Source of the DNA: Pseudomonas protegens
GTDB lineage: Bacteria > Pseudomonadota > Gammaproteobacteria > Pseudomonadales > Pseudomonadaceae
Length of the DNA stretch: 64,000 nt
Reading direction: 5' to 3'
Assembly (NCBI RefSeq): GCF_003363755.1
Contig: NZ_CP031396.1
Coordinates: 2,884,501-2,948,500, forward strand
In this document: positions 46,286 to 54,897 of the stretch, one piece after another
Numbering within the stretch: position 1 is the first letter of the stretch
How the letters are laid out: each line of letters starts with the position of its first letter
Translations under genes and position numbers: made by a program
The notes under the pieces: model-generated
Database searches by the model: none
Told to the model about the DNA's origin: nothing
The model's input: the letters and a program-made list of their open reading frames with translations, nothing else

Positions 46286-46470
46286 AGCCCCGGCAATCGA
46301 ACTTCTGGAAAGTCTTCAGGGCGCCGCTGGCCCTGGCCCTGCTCAGCGCCGGCGGCCTGTTCGCGGCGCTGCTGGGGGATGGGATCTGGGACAGCCTGAG
46401 CTGGCTCGGCCTGGGCCTGCCGGCGCTGATCGCCCTGCGGGGCTTGTTCAGCCGCGGGCGAGCGGCTTGA
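46282..46470 (+). CDS. Small membrane protein of the iron-uptake operon
   Basis: 62 residues, basic N-terminus (MKPRQSNFWKVFRAP), then one long or two short hydrophobic helices (~15-30, 38-55). ATG overlaps the stop of the PepSY gene (ATGA), so translation is coupled. Its 3' end overlaps the convergent gene below by 23 nt. I do not recognise a named family; an accessory subunit for the reductase is a reasonable guess. Confidence 0.75.
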   Translation: MKPRQSNFWKVFRAPLALALLSAGGLFAALLGDGIWDSLSWLGLGLPALIALRGLFSRGRAA

Positions 46471-46870
46471 CGGCTGCCGAGGGGAAACCGCGCCACAGAT
46501 ACACCGACAGCCCCAGGCTGATCAGCAGCACCGGAATGAACACGCGGTTTTCCAGCAGCGCCTCAGCCGCGACCAGTACGCAAAACAGCGCCAGCCCCAG
46601 CAGCGGCACATAGCTCGCCGCCAGGCTCCAGCGCCAGGGCCGGGTCACCGGCTCTGGGCCACGCAGGCCCAGCAGTCCACACCCCAGGGCCGGCAGGGCC
46701 AGCGCCGGCAGCGCCCAGTACCAGGCCATGTGGGCAAACGCCATGATCAGCTCAGGCTCACCCTCGCCCTTGCGGCGGAACTCGTACTGCAGGGCCAGGT
46801 ACACCGCCAGCCCACCCAACAGGGTCAGGGCCAGACTGTACAGCCCGTGCAAAAGATAGGACCTGCGCAT
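46448..46870 (-). CDS. Predicted four-helix membrane protein, function unknown
   Basis: 140 residues with four hydrophobic segments (~9-28, ~46-68, ~82-103, ~110-128), starting MRRSYLLHGLYSLALTLLGG. No family recognised with certainty. Transcribed opposite to the iron-uptake genes and overlapping the 62-residue gene tail-to-tail by 23 nt. Divergent from the GST gene. Confidence 0.75.
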   Translation of the reverse strand: MRRSYLLHGLYSLALTLLGGLAVYLALQYEFRRKGEGEPELIMAFAHMAWYWALPALALPALGCGLLGLRGPEPVTRPWRWSLAASYVPLLGLALFCVLVAAEALLENRVFIPVLLISLGLSVYLWRGFPSAAVKPLARG

Positions 46871-46980
46871 TCATCGCTCCTTGTCTGTCTCTTGTGCCGC
46901 CCCTGTGGCCAGTGCCACAGGCTGCGCTAAGATCCTCGGGCCGCGAGCCTGTGCTCCGTTCCCAACCGCGAGGAATATTC

Positions 46981-47610
46981 ATGTCTACCCCAAGCATGAC
47001 GCTGTTCCACAACCGGGCATCACCTTACGTACGCAAAATCATGGTGCTGCTGCACGAAACCGGGCAGCTCGACCGTGTGGCCCTGCAAGCCTGCCAACTG
47101 ACCCCGGTAAACCCGGACAACGCGCTGAACCAGGACAACCCCCTGGGCAAGATTCCTGCCCTGCGCCTGGCCAACGGCCAGGTGCTCTACGACAGCCGGG
47201 TGATCCTCGAGTACCTGGACCAGCAACATGTCGGCAACCCACTGATTCCCCAAGAGGGTTCGGCCCGCTGGCGGCGCCTGACCCTGGCGGCCCTGGCCGA
47301 CGGGATCCTGGAGGCGGCAGTGCTGGTGCGTTACGAGCTGACCCTGCGGCCACCGGAACACCACTGGGCGCCGTGGCTCGAAGGCCAGCGCGACAAGATC
47401 CGACGGGCCCTGGCAGTGCTTGAGGCGCAGGCGCTGGCCGAGCTGGCCAGCCACTTCGACGTGGCTGCCATCAGCGTCGCCTGTGCCCTGGCTTACCTGG
47501 ACTTCCGCCATCCGGACCTGGAGTGGCGCCAGCAACAGCCCGGGCTCGCGGCCTGGTACTTCGAGGTCAGTCAGCGGCCGTCGATGCTGGAGACCCGACC
47601 GCCGGCCTAA
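46981..47610 (+). CDS. Glutathione S-transferase family protein
   Basis: 209 residues. Thioredoxin-like N-domain with TLFHNRASPYVRKIMVLLHE (serine near residue 14 as candidate active residue), NPLGKIPAL (cis-proline) and YDSRVILEYLD (glutathione gamma-Glu site), then an all-helical C-domain. The ATG follows CGAGGAATATTC. The order GST next to fiu and cre genes matches my memory of PA0473 in P. aeruginosa. Confidence 0.9.
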   Translation: MSTPSMTLFHNRASPYVRKIMVLLHETGQLDRVALQACQLTPVNPDNALNQDNPLGKIPALRLANGQVLYDSRVILEYLDQQHVGNPLIPQEGSARWRRLTLAALADGILEAAVLVRYELTLRPPEHHWAPWLEGQRDKIRRALAVLEAQALAELASHFDVAAISVACALAYLDFRHPDLEWRQQQPGLAAWYFEVSQRPSMLETRPPA

Positions 47611-47777
47611 TCGGTCAGGCGCTCGGCCCTGTTCGCCGGCAAGCCGGCTCCTGTAGCACGGGGAGCAGCTTGCTGGCGCACCCGCCACCACGCCTCCGGT
47701 GGAAACAACAGGCCAATCCGCTGCGTCAGGCGCTCGCGCTGACGCTGGTCCTCACGCAAGCCCAGTGACTTACTCAT
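47607..47777 (-). CDS. Small ORF overlapping the end of creD, C-terminus inside a REP
   Basis: 56 codons. ATG at 47777 overlaps the creD stop region by 8 nt and has GGAGG 6 nt upstream, inside creD codons. The N-terminal 37 residues (KSLGLREDQRQRERLTQRIG, LLFPPEAWWRVRQQ) look like a real basic, amphipathic helix. The last ~15 residues (GAGLPANRAERLTD) are encoded by a REP element. Not recognised as a family. Translation coupling with creD is inferred. Confidence 0.5.
   Translation of the reverse strand: MSKSLGLREDQRQRERLTQRIGLLFPPEAWWRVRQQAAPRATGAGLPANRAERLTD
47632..47655. repeat. REP element between GST and creD
   Basis: TTCGCCGGCAAGCCGGCTCC then TGTAG: one unit that also encodes the tail of the small ORF downstream of creD. 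Confidence 0.85.
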
Positions 47778-49146
47778 GGATGGCCTCCAGGTCGAACTGC
47801 AGGGGGGCCGGTTCCTTGCGCTGGCCCAGGCCATACCAGTCCAGCTTGCGGGTCAGCACCATGAACACGCCCAGCAGGCCGAACAGCAACAGCGAGCCCA
47901 TCAGCAGCGCATAGTCCTCGGCGCTGAGCAGGCCATAGAGCAAGCCGTACAAGGCCGCCAGCGAGAGCGCGAACACTGCGCCGTTACGCCAGCTGTGCAG
48001 CACATGGCTGACATAGAAACCGATCAATCCGACACAGGCCGCCGCCGACACGCCGTAGGCCAGTTCGAAACCCAGGTGCTCCGACAGCGACAGCAGCAAC
48101 AGGTAGAAGAACGCCAGTGCCACGCCCACCAGGGCGTACTGGATCGGGTGCACCGACAGGCTCTTGAGCACCTCGAAGAGAAAGAAGCCGGCAAAGGTCA
48201 GGCCGATGAACAGCAGCGCGTATTTGATCGCCCGGTCGCTTTTCAGGTACTGGTCCACCGGGTCGATGAAGCTCACGCCAAAGCTGCGGCTGTTGAAGTC
48301 CTGGCATTGGCTGCTGTAGGCGCAGCGCTCCATGGCCTGCTCCAGGTTGGTGGAGAAGAACGAGGTCTGCCAGAGCGCCGAAAAGCCCTGCTCGGTAATC
48401 TCACGCTGCACCGGCAGGTAGTTGCCGACAAAGCTCGGATGGGGCCAGTTGGCCGTCAGCAGCACCTTGCTGGTCTTGCCCACCGGCAGCACCTGCAGTT
48501 GCCCGGTGCCCTGCAGGCGCAGGTCGAAGGCGAAGTCCAGGCGGGTGCTCTTCTTCAGATCCAGGGGCGGCAGCAGCACGTGCACGCCTTCGTCCAGCCA
48601 GCTGACAAAAGTGCCGGGGGCAAAGTCCAGGGTCTGGCCATTGAGCTGCAGTTGCAGGGCGTTTTCGATGCCGCGGATGTCGCTGATACCCACCGCCAGG
48701 AACGGCTGGTCGAACTGGTAATCCGCAAAATCCTCCTTGATGCCGTACTGCTCGGGCACGGCGAAATGGCCGCTGATGTGGTTGTCGGCGTGGAACAGCC
48801 GCGCCTCGTAGATCCCCCGGGCGCGCAGCTCGGTCTGGGCCTTGCTGTCCAGTTCGAAATGCTCGGGCAGGAAGAACAGCCGTCCCTGCTGCTCGCTGGT
48901 TTCCTGGTAGCGCTTCTTGGTCTTTTCGTCGGTTTTCCAGGTGCGCACGGTCTTGCGGTAGTCCACCACCATCACCGGGCCGCTGATCTGCTGCTGGGTG
49001 CTGGAGCTGCGGGCGATATCCTCGAGCACGCCGTCGCGCAGGCTCTGGCGCTCACCGATCAGGCCGCTGATCATCAGCAGCGGTATCAGCAACAGCACGA
49101 TCAACAGGCCAATGGCCCCGAGTTTGAAGGTCAGGTTACGGTTCAT
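47770..49146 (-). CDS. creD: Inner-membrane protein CreD
   Basis: 458 residues. N-terminal helix LGAIGLLIVLLLIPLLMISGLIGER, a large periplasmic beta-rich domain (~40-290, with YRQPFLAVGISDIRG-like QPFLAVGISDIRG) and five to six C-terminal helices (~305-445). CreD is the main output gene of the CreBC two-component system and affects envelope stability and beta-lactam response. The ATG at 49146 gives the usual MNRNLTFKLGAIG start. A 91-base gap separates it from creC. Confidence 0.95.
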   Translation of the reverse strand: MNRNLTFKLGAIGLLIVLLLIPLLMISGLIGERQSLRDGVLEDIARSSSTQQQISGPVMVVDYRKTVRTWKTDEKTKKRYQETSEQQGRLFFLPEHFELDSKAQTELRARGIYEARLFHADNHISGHFAVPEQYGIKEDFADYQFDQPFLAVGISDIRGIENALQLQLNGQTLDFAPGTFVSWLDEGVHVLLPPLDLKKSTRLDFAFDLRLQGTGQLQVLPVGKTSKVLLTANWPHPSFVGNYLPVQREITEQGFSALWQTSFFSTNLEQAMERCAYSSQCQDFNSRSFGVSFIDPVDQYLKSDRAIKYALLFIGLTFAGFFLFEVLKSLSVHPIQYALVGVALAFFYLLLLSLSEHLGFELAYGVSAAACVGLIGFYVSHVLHSWRNGAVFALSLAALYGLLYGLLSAEDYALLMGSLLLFGLLGVFMVLTRKLDWYGLGQRKEPAPLQFDLEAIHE

Positions 49147-49237
49147 GAGGCTCTCCCAGTTGGAATGGGCGAGAGTCTGGAACCCGGGCATGGGGGTTTT
49201 ATGGGGGCAATGTGGAGACTCTGTGGAGAATCCCCGC

Positions 49238-50656
49238 TCAGGGCAGCCGCAAGGTCACCTGCACCCCACCCGCAACGTTCTCAATGCGCATCTGGCCGCC
49301 ATGCAGTTGCACCACTTCCTCGACAAAATTCAGCCCCAGGCCGGTGCTCTTGCGTCCGCTGTCCGGGCGCGGCAGCGAGTAGAAACGCTCGCACAGGCGC
49401 GGCAGGGCATAGTCCGGAATCGGCTCGCCCTGGTTGAACAGCACCAGCTCCACGCCCTCCTCCACAGGTTGCGCGCTGCAACGCAGCAGGCCGCCTGCGG
49501 GGCTGAAGTCCAGGGCGTTGGTCAGCAGGTTGCCCAGGGCCTGGCGCAGCAGGAACGGCTCGCCGGACCAGGCCAGGTCCGCCGGCACCCGCAGTTGCAC
49601 CTGCAGTTGCTTGCCTTCGATACGCCCGTGCTGGCTGTTCAGCAGCTCCTTGCACAACGGCGCCAGGGGCACCTTCACCCGCTCTTCCAGGCCCTGGCGC
49701 TGCTCCACTTGCGCCAGGTTCAGCAGACGCTCGATCAACTGCTGCATGCGCGCGCTTTCACTGTCGATATTGCCGACGAAACGCTGGCGCTGCTCCAGGG
49801 GCATCTCGCTCTGCAGCAGTTCCGCCGCCCCGCGAATCGCCGCCAGGGGGCTCTTCAGTTCGTGGGTCAGGGTGTGCACATAGCGCTCGACATAGGCCTT
49901 GCCTTCGAGCTGGGTGCGCATGTGTTCCACCGCCGTTGCCAGTTGCTCCAGCTCGCCGCCGCGATAGTGCGGCAGCTCGGCGCGGCGCCCTTCACTGACC
50001 GCCAGGGCGTAGGCGGTCATGCGTCGCAACGCCGCGCTCAGCCACCAGGACAGCAAGGCGCCAAACAGCAGGCCCATGGCAATCAGCCCGGCGCCGTACC
50101 ACAGCAGGCGGCGTTCGGTGCGGTCGACGTAGGGCTGCAGGGAACTGTTGGGCTTGGCCACGGTGACCACGCCGATGATCTGGCCGTTGTCACGGATCGG
50201 CGCGCCCACGTGCATCACCGAGGAATTGGGATCGTCGGCCAGCGAGCGCGACGAACGCGCGCCATATTGGCCGCGCAGGGTCAGGTACACGTCGTTCCAG
50301 CGCGAATAGTCCTGGCCCACCGCCAGGCCACTGGAGTCCAGGACCACGATGCCCTTGGCATCGGTGACGTAGATGCGGTGGTTGACCTGATTCTTCGGCA
50401 GGCCCCAGATGGTCGCCGCCGGTTGCCGCTCGCCATAGGCCCGCAGCAATTGCGGCCAGCGGTTCTCACTGAGGGTGCCGGCCTTGAAGTCGTCCCGCAG
50501 GATCTCCGCCAGCAGGTTGGCGGTGTCCACCAGGGTTTCCTCGGTGGACTGGCGCACGCCGGGGCGGATCTCCTTCATCACCGTGCTCAGCACGAAATAG
50601 CCGGTCAGGCTGATGAACAGCAAATAGACCAGGAAGATGCGGATGCCCAAGGTCAT
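49238..50656 (-). CDS. creC: Sensor histidine kinase CreC
   Basis: 472 residues. Two transmembrane helices (~5-27 and ~185-205) enclose a periplasmic sensor domain. HAMP (~205-260), then the dimerisation domain with THELKSPLAAIRG (phospho-accepting His ~265) and ATPase motifs NLLTNALDFSP (N box) and GRKSTGLGLNFVEEVV (G box). Phosphorylates CreB. ATG overlaps the creB stop by 1-3 nt (ATGA). Confidence 0.95.
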   Translation of the reverse strand: MTLGIRIFLVYLLFISLTGYFVLSTVMKEIRPGVRQSTEETLVDTANLLAEILRDDFKAGTLSENRWPQLLRAYGERQPAATIWGLPKNQVNHRIYVTDAKGIVVLDSSGLAVGQDYSRWNDVYLTLRGQYGARSSRSLADDPNSSVMHVGAPIRDNGQIIGVVTVAKPNSSLQPYVDRTERRLLWYGAGLIAMGLLFGALLSWWLSAALRRMTAYALAVSEGRRAELPHYRGGELEQLATAVEHMRTQLEGKAYVERYVHTLTHELKSPLAAIRGAAELLQSEMPLEQRQRFVGNIDSESARMQQLIERLLNLAQVEQRQGLEERVKVPLAPLCKELLNSQHGRIEGKQLQVQLRVPADLAWSGEPFLLRQALGNLLTNALDFSPAGGLLRCSAQPVEEGVELVLFNQGEPIPDYALPRLCERFYSLPRPDSGRKSTGLGLNFVEEVVQLHGGQMRIENVAGGVQVTLRLP

Positions 50657-51336
50657 CAGGCGTGGCTCGGGCTGTAGCTGTAGCCCAGGCCGCGATGGGT
50701 CTGGATCGGCTCGGCCTCGGCCGCCACCAGGCGCAGCTTGGCCCGCAGGCTCTTGATGTGGCTGTCGATATTGCGCTCGTAGCCCACGTCCGCCACCACC
50801 CCCAGGGCATCGAGCAACTGCTCGCGGCTGAACACCCGCTCGGGCTGCTCCAGCAGGCATTGCAGCAGGCGGAACTCATGCCGGGTCAGGCTCAGGGGCT
50901 GGGCCCGGTAACTGATCTGCACCCGCTCGGCGTCGATGACGAACAGCGCCGGGGCTGCCTCGGGAGCCGCTCGCGGAGCCATGCGCTTGAGGATCGCCTT
51001 GACCCGCGCCGCCACTTCCCGGGGGCTGAAGGGCTTGACCACATAATCGTCGGCGCCGATTTCCAGGCCCACCACCCGGTCGATCTCACCGTCCCGGGCG
51101 CTGAGGAACATCACCGGCACCTCGCTGAAGCGCCGCAGCTGCTTGCAGGTTTCGAAGCCGCTGATATCCGGCAGGCCGATATCGAGGATGATCAGGTCCG
51201 CCGGGGTTGCCTGCTGATAGTCCAGGGCTGCACGCCCCAGGCTCAGCCAGGTGGTGGTGAAACCTTCGCCTTGCAGGGCAAAGATCAGGGTGTCGGCAAT
51301 GGCCGCTTCGTCTTCGACAATCAGGATATGGGGCAT
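50656..51336 (-). CDS. creB: Response regulator CreB (OmpR/PhoB family)
   Basis: 226 residues. Receiver domain with VEDEAAIADT, phospho-acceptor in LIILDIGLPD (D~53) and VMFLSARDGE, VVKPFSPRE; winged-helix DNA-binding domain (~130-225) with LTRHEFRLLQCLLEQPERVFSR and the RGLGYSY wing. I saw no TTCAC-N6-TTCAC CreB box in the creB or creD upstream gaps. ATG 51336 (MPHILIVEDE) is preferred over ATG 51345. Confidence 0.95.
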   Translation of the reverse strand: MPHILIVEDEAAIADTLIFALQGEGFTTTWLSLGRAALDYQQATPADLIILDIGLPDISGFETCKQLRRFSEVPVMFLSARDGEIDRVVGLEIGADDYVVKPFSPREVAARVKAILKRMAPRAAPEAAPALFVIDAERVQISYRAQPLSLTRHEFRLLQCLLEQPERVFSREQLLDALGVVADVGYERNIDSHIKSLRAKLRLVAAEAEPIQTHRGLGYSYSPSHA

Positions 51337-51395
51337 GGCATCCAAGCACGCAAATTCAGTGGGCGAACGGTGCCGGATGCCTGGTAAGCCGTCAA

Positions 51396-51896
51396 TCAGC
51401 AGTCGGGTTTATCCGCGGTGTAGCGCCGCGCCGGGTTCACCGCCGCACCGAATTCCCGCAGCGCCTTGGCACCGATCAGCAGCGGATAGTTGAAGCTGCT
51501 GCGGTCGGTGAGGTTGACCTCCACCGTGCGCTTGACGTTGCCCAGGCACATCTCCAGCTCCACCACCGGGCGCTTGGCCGACTGCGGTTCTTCAGCCTCA
51601 TCGCCCTCGTCGGCGCGGCTCTTGATCTTGCTGATCCGCGCCACCTTGTGCTCGTAGACCTTGTTCCCGGCATCCTTGGTCGCCAGGCGGAAACGCACCC
51701 AGTCTTCCCCGTCGCGGGTAAAGGTCTGGATATCCTTGGCCGACAGCGACGCGGTCAGGGCCCCGGTGTCCATCTTGGCCTGCAGGGTTTCGCCGATTTC
51801 CGGCAGGCGGATGTATTCGTAACGGCCATACAGGGTCGGCTCGGCGGCCATCACCGGCAGCGCCAACAGCGAAACAAGAGCAAGGACAGATTTCAC
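51396..51896 (-). CDS. Exported retropepsin-like protein (RimK-type Zn-protease family)
   Basis: 166 residues. Cleavable signal peptide (~1-18, ends VMAAE). The core has YEYIRLPEIGETLQAKMDTGALTASL: the single DTG motif (~43-45) of retropepsin-like aspartic proteases, annotated in databases as 'ATP-dependent zinc protease'. Later PLLIGAKALREFG is the second family motif. Periplasmic. Unrelated catalytically to zinc proteases despite the label. Follows creB but reads in the same direction with a 59-base gap; co-regulation possible. Confidence 0.85.
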   Translation of the reverse strand: MKSVLALVSLLALPVMAAEPTLYGRYEYIRLPEIGETLQAKMDTGALTASLSAKDIQTFTRDGEDWVRFRLATKDAGNKVYEHKVARISKIKSRADEGDEAEEPQSAKRPVVELEMCLGNVKRTVEVNLTDRSSFNYPLLIGAKALREFGAAVNPARRYTADKPDC

Positions 51897-51970
51897 GACA
51901 GTGGATTCCTTGAAGAGAGGGGCAGCGGGATTTTAGACCGCAGCCAACGAATTGGTTCTACCGCTGCCCC

Positions 51971-51993
51971 GCAGGAGCCGGCTTGCCGGCGAA
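51971..51993. repeat. REP element
   Basis: GCAGGAGCCGGCTTGCCGGC then GAA, single unit in the 220-base divergent gap between the retropepsin-like gene and the acyltransferase. Nothing else visible there apart from weak AT-rich spots. Confidence 0.85.
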
Positions 51994-52116
51994 GAGGCCC
52001 AGCCTGCCCAACACCCTACCCGCCCCCAAGTGAAACATTCGTCAGCACACTTGAATTTGGCCTGCCCGCCGAAGCTGCTTATCATGGCGCGCCCAAAAGA
52101 TTGCAAAGAGTGCCTT

Positions 52117-53004
52117 ATGCGCCGCCTGCTCACCGGCTGTTTCGTCACCCTGCTCCTGCTGCTCAACACCCTGGTGCTGTTCGGCCCGCTGATGGTGTTT
52201 GCCCTGCTCAAGCTAATCCTGCCGGGACGCCTGCGGGACTACGCCTCGGCTGCGGTGATGTGGATCGCCGAGACCTGGGCCGAAATCGACAAGCTGATCT
52301 TCGCCCTGTGCATCCCGACCCGCTGGGACATTCGCGGCGGTGATGGCCTGCGGGTCGACACCTCCTACCTGGTGGTGAGCAACCACCAGTCCTGGGTCGA
52401 CATCCCGGCGCTGATCCAGACCCTCAACCGGCGCACGCCGTTCTTCAAGTTCTTCCTCAAGAAGGAGCTGATCTGGGTGCCCTTCCTCGGTCTGGCCTGG
52501 TGGGCCCTGGACTACCCCTTCATGAAGCGCTACAGCAAGGCGTTCCTGGCCAGGCACCCGGAGCTGCAAGGCAAGGACCTGGAGATCACCAAGGCCGCCT
52601 GCGAGCTGTTCAAGCGCCAGCCGGTGACCGTGGTCAACTACCTGGAAGGCACCCGCTTCACCGAGGCCAAGCGCCAGCAGCAAGACTCGCCCTTCCAGCA
52701 CCTGCTCAAGCCCAAGGCCGGCGGCGTGGCCTTCGTCCTCGCGGCCCTGGGCGAACAGCTGGACGCGGTGCTGGACGTGACCGTGGTTTATCCCCAGCAA
52801 CGCATTCCCGGTTTCTGGGACCTGATCAGCGGCAGCGTGCCCAAGGTGATCATCGACATCCGCACCCGCGAGCTGGACCCGGCGCTGTGGCACGGCGATT
52901 ACGAAAACGACCCGGCGTTCCGCCAGCAGGTGCAGGACTGGGTCAACCGGCTGTGGACCGACAAGGACCAGCGCATCAGCGAACTGCTGAACGAACGCCG
53001 CTGA
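52117..53004 (+). CDS. 1-acyl-sn-glycerol-3-phosphate acyltransferase-like protein (YihG type)
   Basis: 295 residues. Two N-terminal hydrophobic segments (~5-35) then a PlsC-type acyltransferase domain: NHQSWVD (HX4D-type site, ~89-95), FFLKKELIWVPFLGLAWWALDYPFMKR (~112-138) and EGTRF (~178-182). Makes or remodels phosphatidic acid. Closest by motif to E. coli YihG rather than PlsC. Stands alone. Confidence 0.88.
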   Translation: MRRLLTGCFVTLLLLLNTLVLFGPLMVFALLKLILPGRLRDYASAAVMWIAETWAEIDKLIFALCIPTRWDIRGGDGLRVDTSYLVVSNHQSWVDIPALIQTLNRRTPFFKFFLKKELIWVPFLGLAWWALDYPFMKRYSKAFLARHPELQGKDLEITKAACELFKRQPVTVVNYLEGTRFTEAKRQQQDSPFQHLLKPKAGGVAFVLAALGEQLDAVLDVTVVYPQQRIPGFWDLISGSVPKVIIDIRTRELDPALWHGDYENDPAFRQQVQDWVNRLWTDKDQRISELLNERR

Positions 53005-54159
53005 TCAATCGCTGATCACGTGGGGCAGGAAACGACTGCTGTCCTTGGTGATCGGCGAGTGGTCCTCGCGAATGCCAATCCCCGCCGGCTGATCGCCAAT
53101 CACCCAACTGCCAATCACCGTATGGTTGCCGGCAAACACCGGCAGCGGATGAAACCGCTGGCGGATGCACGGCCCGCCATAGGGCCCGGCCTCGATCAGG
53201 CGCTCACCGCCTTCGGTGCAGATTTCCACATTGGCGCCCTCTCGGGAAAAGAACGGCTTGCGCACCCAGCCCGGGCCCAGGCTGGCGGAGGGGGCGTCGT
53301 CAATAAACGCCGGCAGCAGGTTCGGGTGCCCCGCGTGCCGTTCCCAGAGCAGGGCCAGCGCGCCCTTGTTGGAAAGAATCGCCTTCCACGGCGGCTCGAC
53401 AAACTGCGTGCCGCTGCCGGCAAGCGCCGGGCCATAGGCTTCGGTGAACAGCTGTTCCCAGGGATAGAGCTTGAACAGGCTGTCGATGGGCATCTCCAGC
53501 AGGTCGACGAAACGCCCACCGGCATTCAGGCCGATGTCCTCGATATTGATCAGGCGCGTGCCCAGGCCAGCCTGACGGGCAATGTCGCGCAGGTATTCGA
53601 CGGTGCCGCGATCCTCCAGCGAGTCCCGCACCGAGGCAAAGTGCATCGGCGACTTGAAGCCGCCCTGGACAAAGGCCTGCAGCAGCTTGTCCTCGATGCT
53701 GTTGAACTGATCGCAGCCAGCCGGCAACTGCCCGCGCTGCAACTGCTGCTCAAGCCAGACGTACTGGAAGAAGCTCGCCTCATACAGCGAAGTCGGCGTG
53801 TCGTAATTGGTCTCCAGCAGCTTGGCCGGGCCACTGCCGTCGTAGCACAGGTCCATGCGCCCGTAGAGATGGGGGTCGCCCTGCTTCCACGACTGGCGGA
53901 CCAAGTCATGAAAGGCCGCAGGGATCGCCAGGCGCTCCAGCAAGGCTTCGCTGTCCACCACTTCGGCCACCAGGGCCATGCACAGCTCGTGCAGTTCCCG
54001 GGTCGGGTCTTCCAGGTCGTCCTCGATCTGCCGCAGGCTGAAGCGGTAGTAGGCCGACTCGTCCCAGTACGGCTCGCCGTCGAAAGCGTGGAAGGCAAAG
54101 CCCAACTGCTGCGCCGTGGCCTGCCAATCCGCGCGCGGGGTGCTGGGGATGCGCTTCAA
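53005..54159 (-). CDS. Glutathionylspermidine-synthase-like ATP-grasp protein (YgiC/YjfC)
   Basis: 384 residues. Preserved segments of the E. coli YgiC/YjfC family: GYPEWDE-like EPYWDESAYYRFS, RMDLCYDGSGPAKLLETNYDTPTSLYEA, IEDIGLN, KPFFSREGANV, QRFHPLP and GSWVIGDQPAGIGIREDHS. An ATP-grasp amide ligase of unknown substrate (not proven to make glutathionylspermidine). The start is probably TTG at 54159: MKRIPSTPRADW lines up with E. coli YgiC and overlaps the DUF1190 stop as TTGA. TTG 54174 is the alternative. Part of a DUF350-DUF1190-ligase cassette. Confidence 0.88.
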   Translation of the reverse strand: MKRIPSTPRADWQATAQQLGFAFHAFDGEPYWDESAYYRFSLRQIEDDLEDPTRELHELCMALVAEVVDSEALLERLAIPAAFHDLVRQSWKQGDPHLYGRMDLCYDGSGPAKLLETNYDTPTSLYEASFFQYVWLEQQLQRGQLPAGCDQFNSIEDKLLQAFVQGGFKSPMHFASVRDSLEDRGTVEYLRDIARQAGLGTRLINIEDIGLNAGGRFVDLLEMPIDSLFKLYPWEQLFTEAYGPALAGSGTQFVEPPWKAILSNKGALALLWERHAGHPNLLPAFIDDAPSASLGPGWVRKPFFSREGANVEICTEGGERLIEAGPYGGPCIRQRFHPLPVFAGNHTVIGSWVIGDQPAGIGIREDHSPITKDSSRFLPHVISD

Positions 54160-54887
54160 GAACCGAAGCTCCAACTGCTGCGGCTGGAGGAACCGAAGCC
54201 GCCACGACTGACCACTTCATGGGCACCGGCCAGGGGATTGCCGGCGCTGGTGAAGTGGTCCGGGCTGGAAATGCCGAAGCGTCCACCGTTGGCGCCGGAG
54301 AAGGTCTTGCCGGCCTCCACCTGCTGGCTGAGGGTGCTCAGTTGCGAGCCGCCCCGACCGTCACGCTCCTTGTACAGCGTCTCGCTGAAATAGCGCGGCT
54401 CGGGCGTGGAATCCAGGCCGATCCAGCGCCAGAAGCTGGAACCTGCGCGGGCGCCATAGGAGTGACCACCACCACCACCACCACCACCACCACCACCACC
54501 ACCCGAACTGCTGGAGCTGGCCTGCTCGGGTTGTTCGTCTTCGGGCTGAACCGGCACCGTGCGCTGGGTGGTCAGGGCGAGGCCCTTGGCAATCGGCACG
54601 TAGGCGCGGTTGTCTCTGGACACCATGCAGTTGCCCGCGAAGAAGTCGTCTTCACAGCGTTGCAGGTCGAGATAACGCGGCGCTATCAGCTCTCCACGCT
54701 CGCGGGCATCATCGAAAGCGTCCTGGCAGATCGCGGACGGAACCTGTGCCAGTACGCAGTCGCGGACACTGCTGAAATGCTGGGTCTGGCGCACTTCGCG
54801 GGTTGCCTGAGGCTGGCCGTCACAGGCAACCAGGGCGAACGGCACACTGCCCAGCAGCACCAGGCGCACGCTTTTACTGCGTTTCAT
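54156..54887 (-). CDS. DUF1190 (YgiB/YjfM) lipoprotein with poly-Gly tract
   Basis: 243 residues. Lipoprotein signal (LVLLGSVPFALVAC-DG; lipobox LVAC). Conserved cysteine-bearing region SVRDCVLAQVPSAICQDAF and CEDDFFAGNCMVS (~42-92), then a serine/glycine low-complexity linker with exactly 13 glycines (~129-141) and a glycine/serine-rich tail. E. coli YjfM and YgiB are relatives and also lie next to the ATP-grasp gene. The tail is a possible ligase substrate; this is inference. Confidence 0.88.
   Translation of the reverse strand: MKRSKSVRLVLLGSVPFALVACDGQPQATREVRQTQHFSSVRDCVLAQVPSAICQDAFDDARERGELIAPRYLDLQRCEDDFFAGNCMVSRDNRAYVPIAKGLALTTQRTVPVQPEDEQPEQASSSSSGGGGGGGGGGGGGHSYGARAGSSFWRWIGLDSTPEPRYFSETLYKERDGRGGSQLSTLSQQVEAGKTFSGANGGRFGISSPDHFTSAGNPLAGAHEVVSRGGFGSSSRSSWSFGS
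54465..54503. repeat. Pure (ACC)13 trinucleotide repeat
   Basis: Thirteen uninterrupted ACC units; on the coding strand, 13 identical GGT codons giving Gly13 in the DUF1190 lipoprotein. Slippage would change length in frame, not shift the frame. Unusual in this GC-rich genome, where GGC is the preferred Gly codon. Confidence 0.97.
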
Positions 54888-54897
54888 GCCGGCGCCC

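Noticed and set aside
49147..49237. CreB binding tag (TTCAC-N6-TTCAC) upstream of creD
   Set aside because: Not found by eye in the creC-creD gap or before creB; control by CreB remains likely from family knowledge but is not shown by this sequence.
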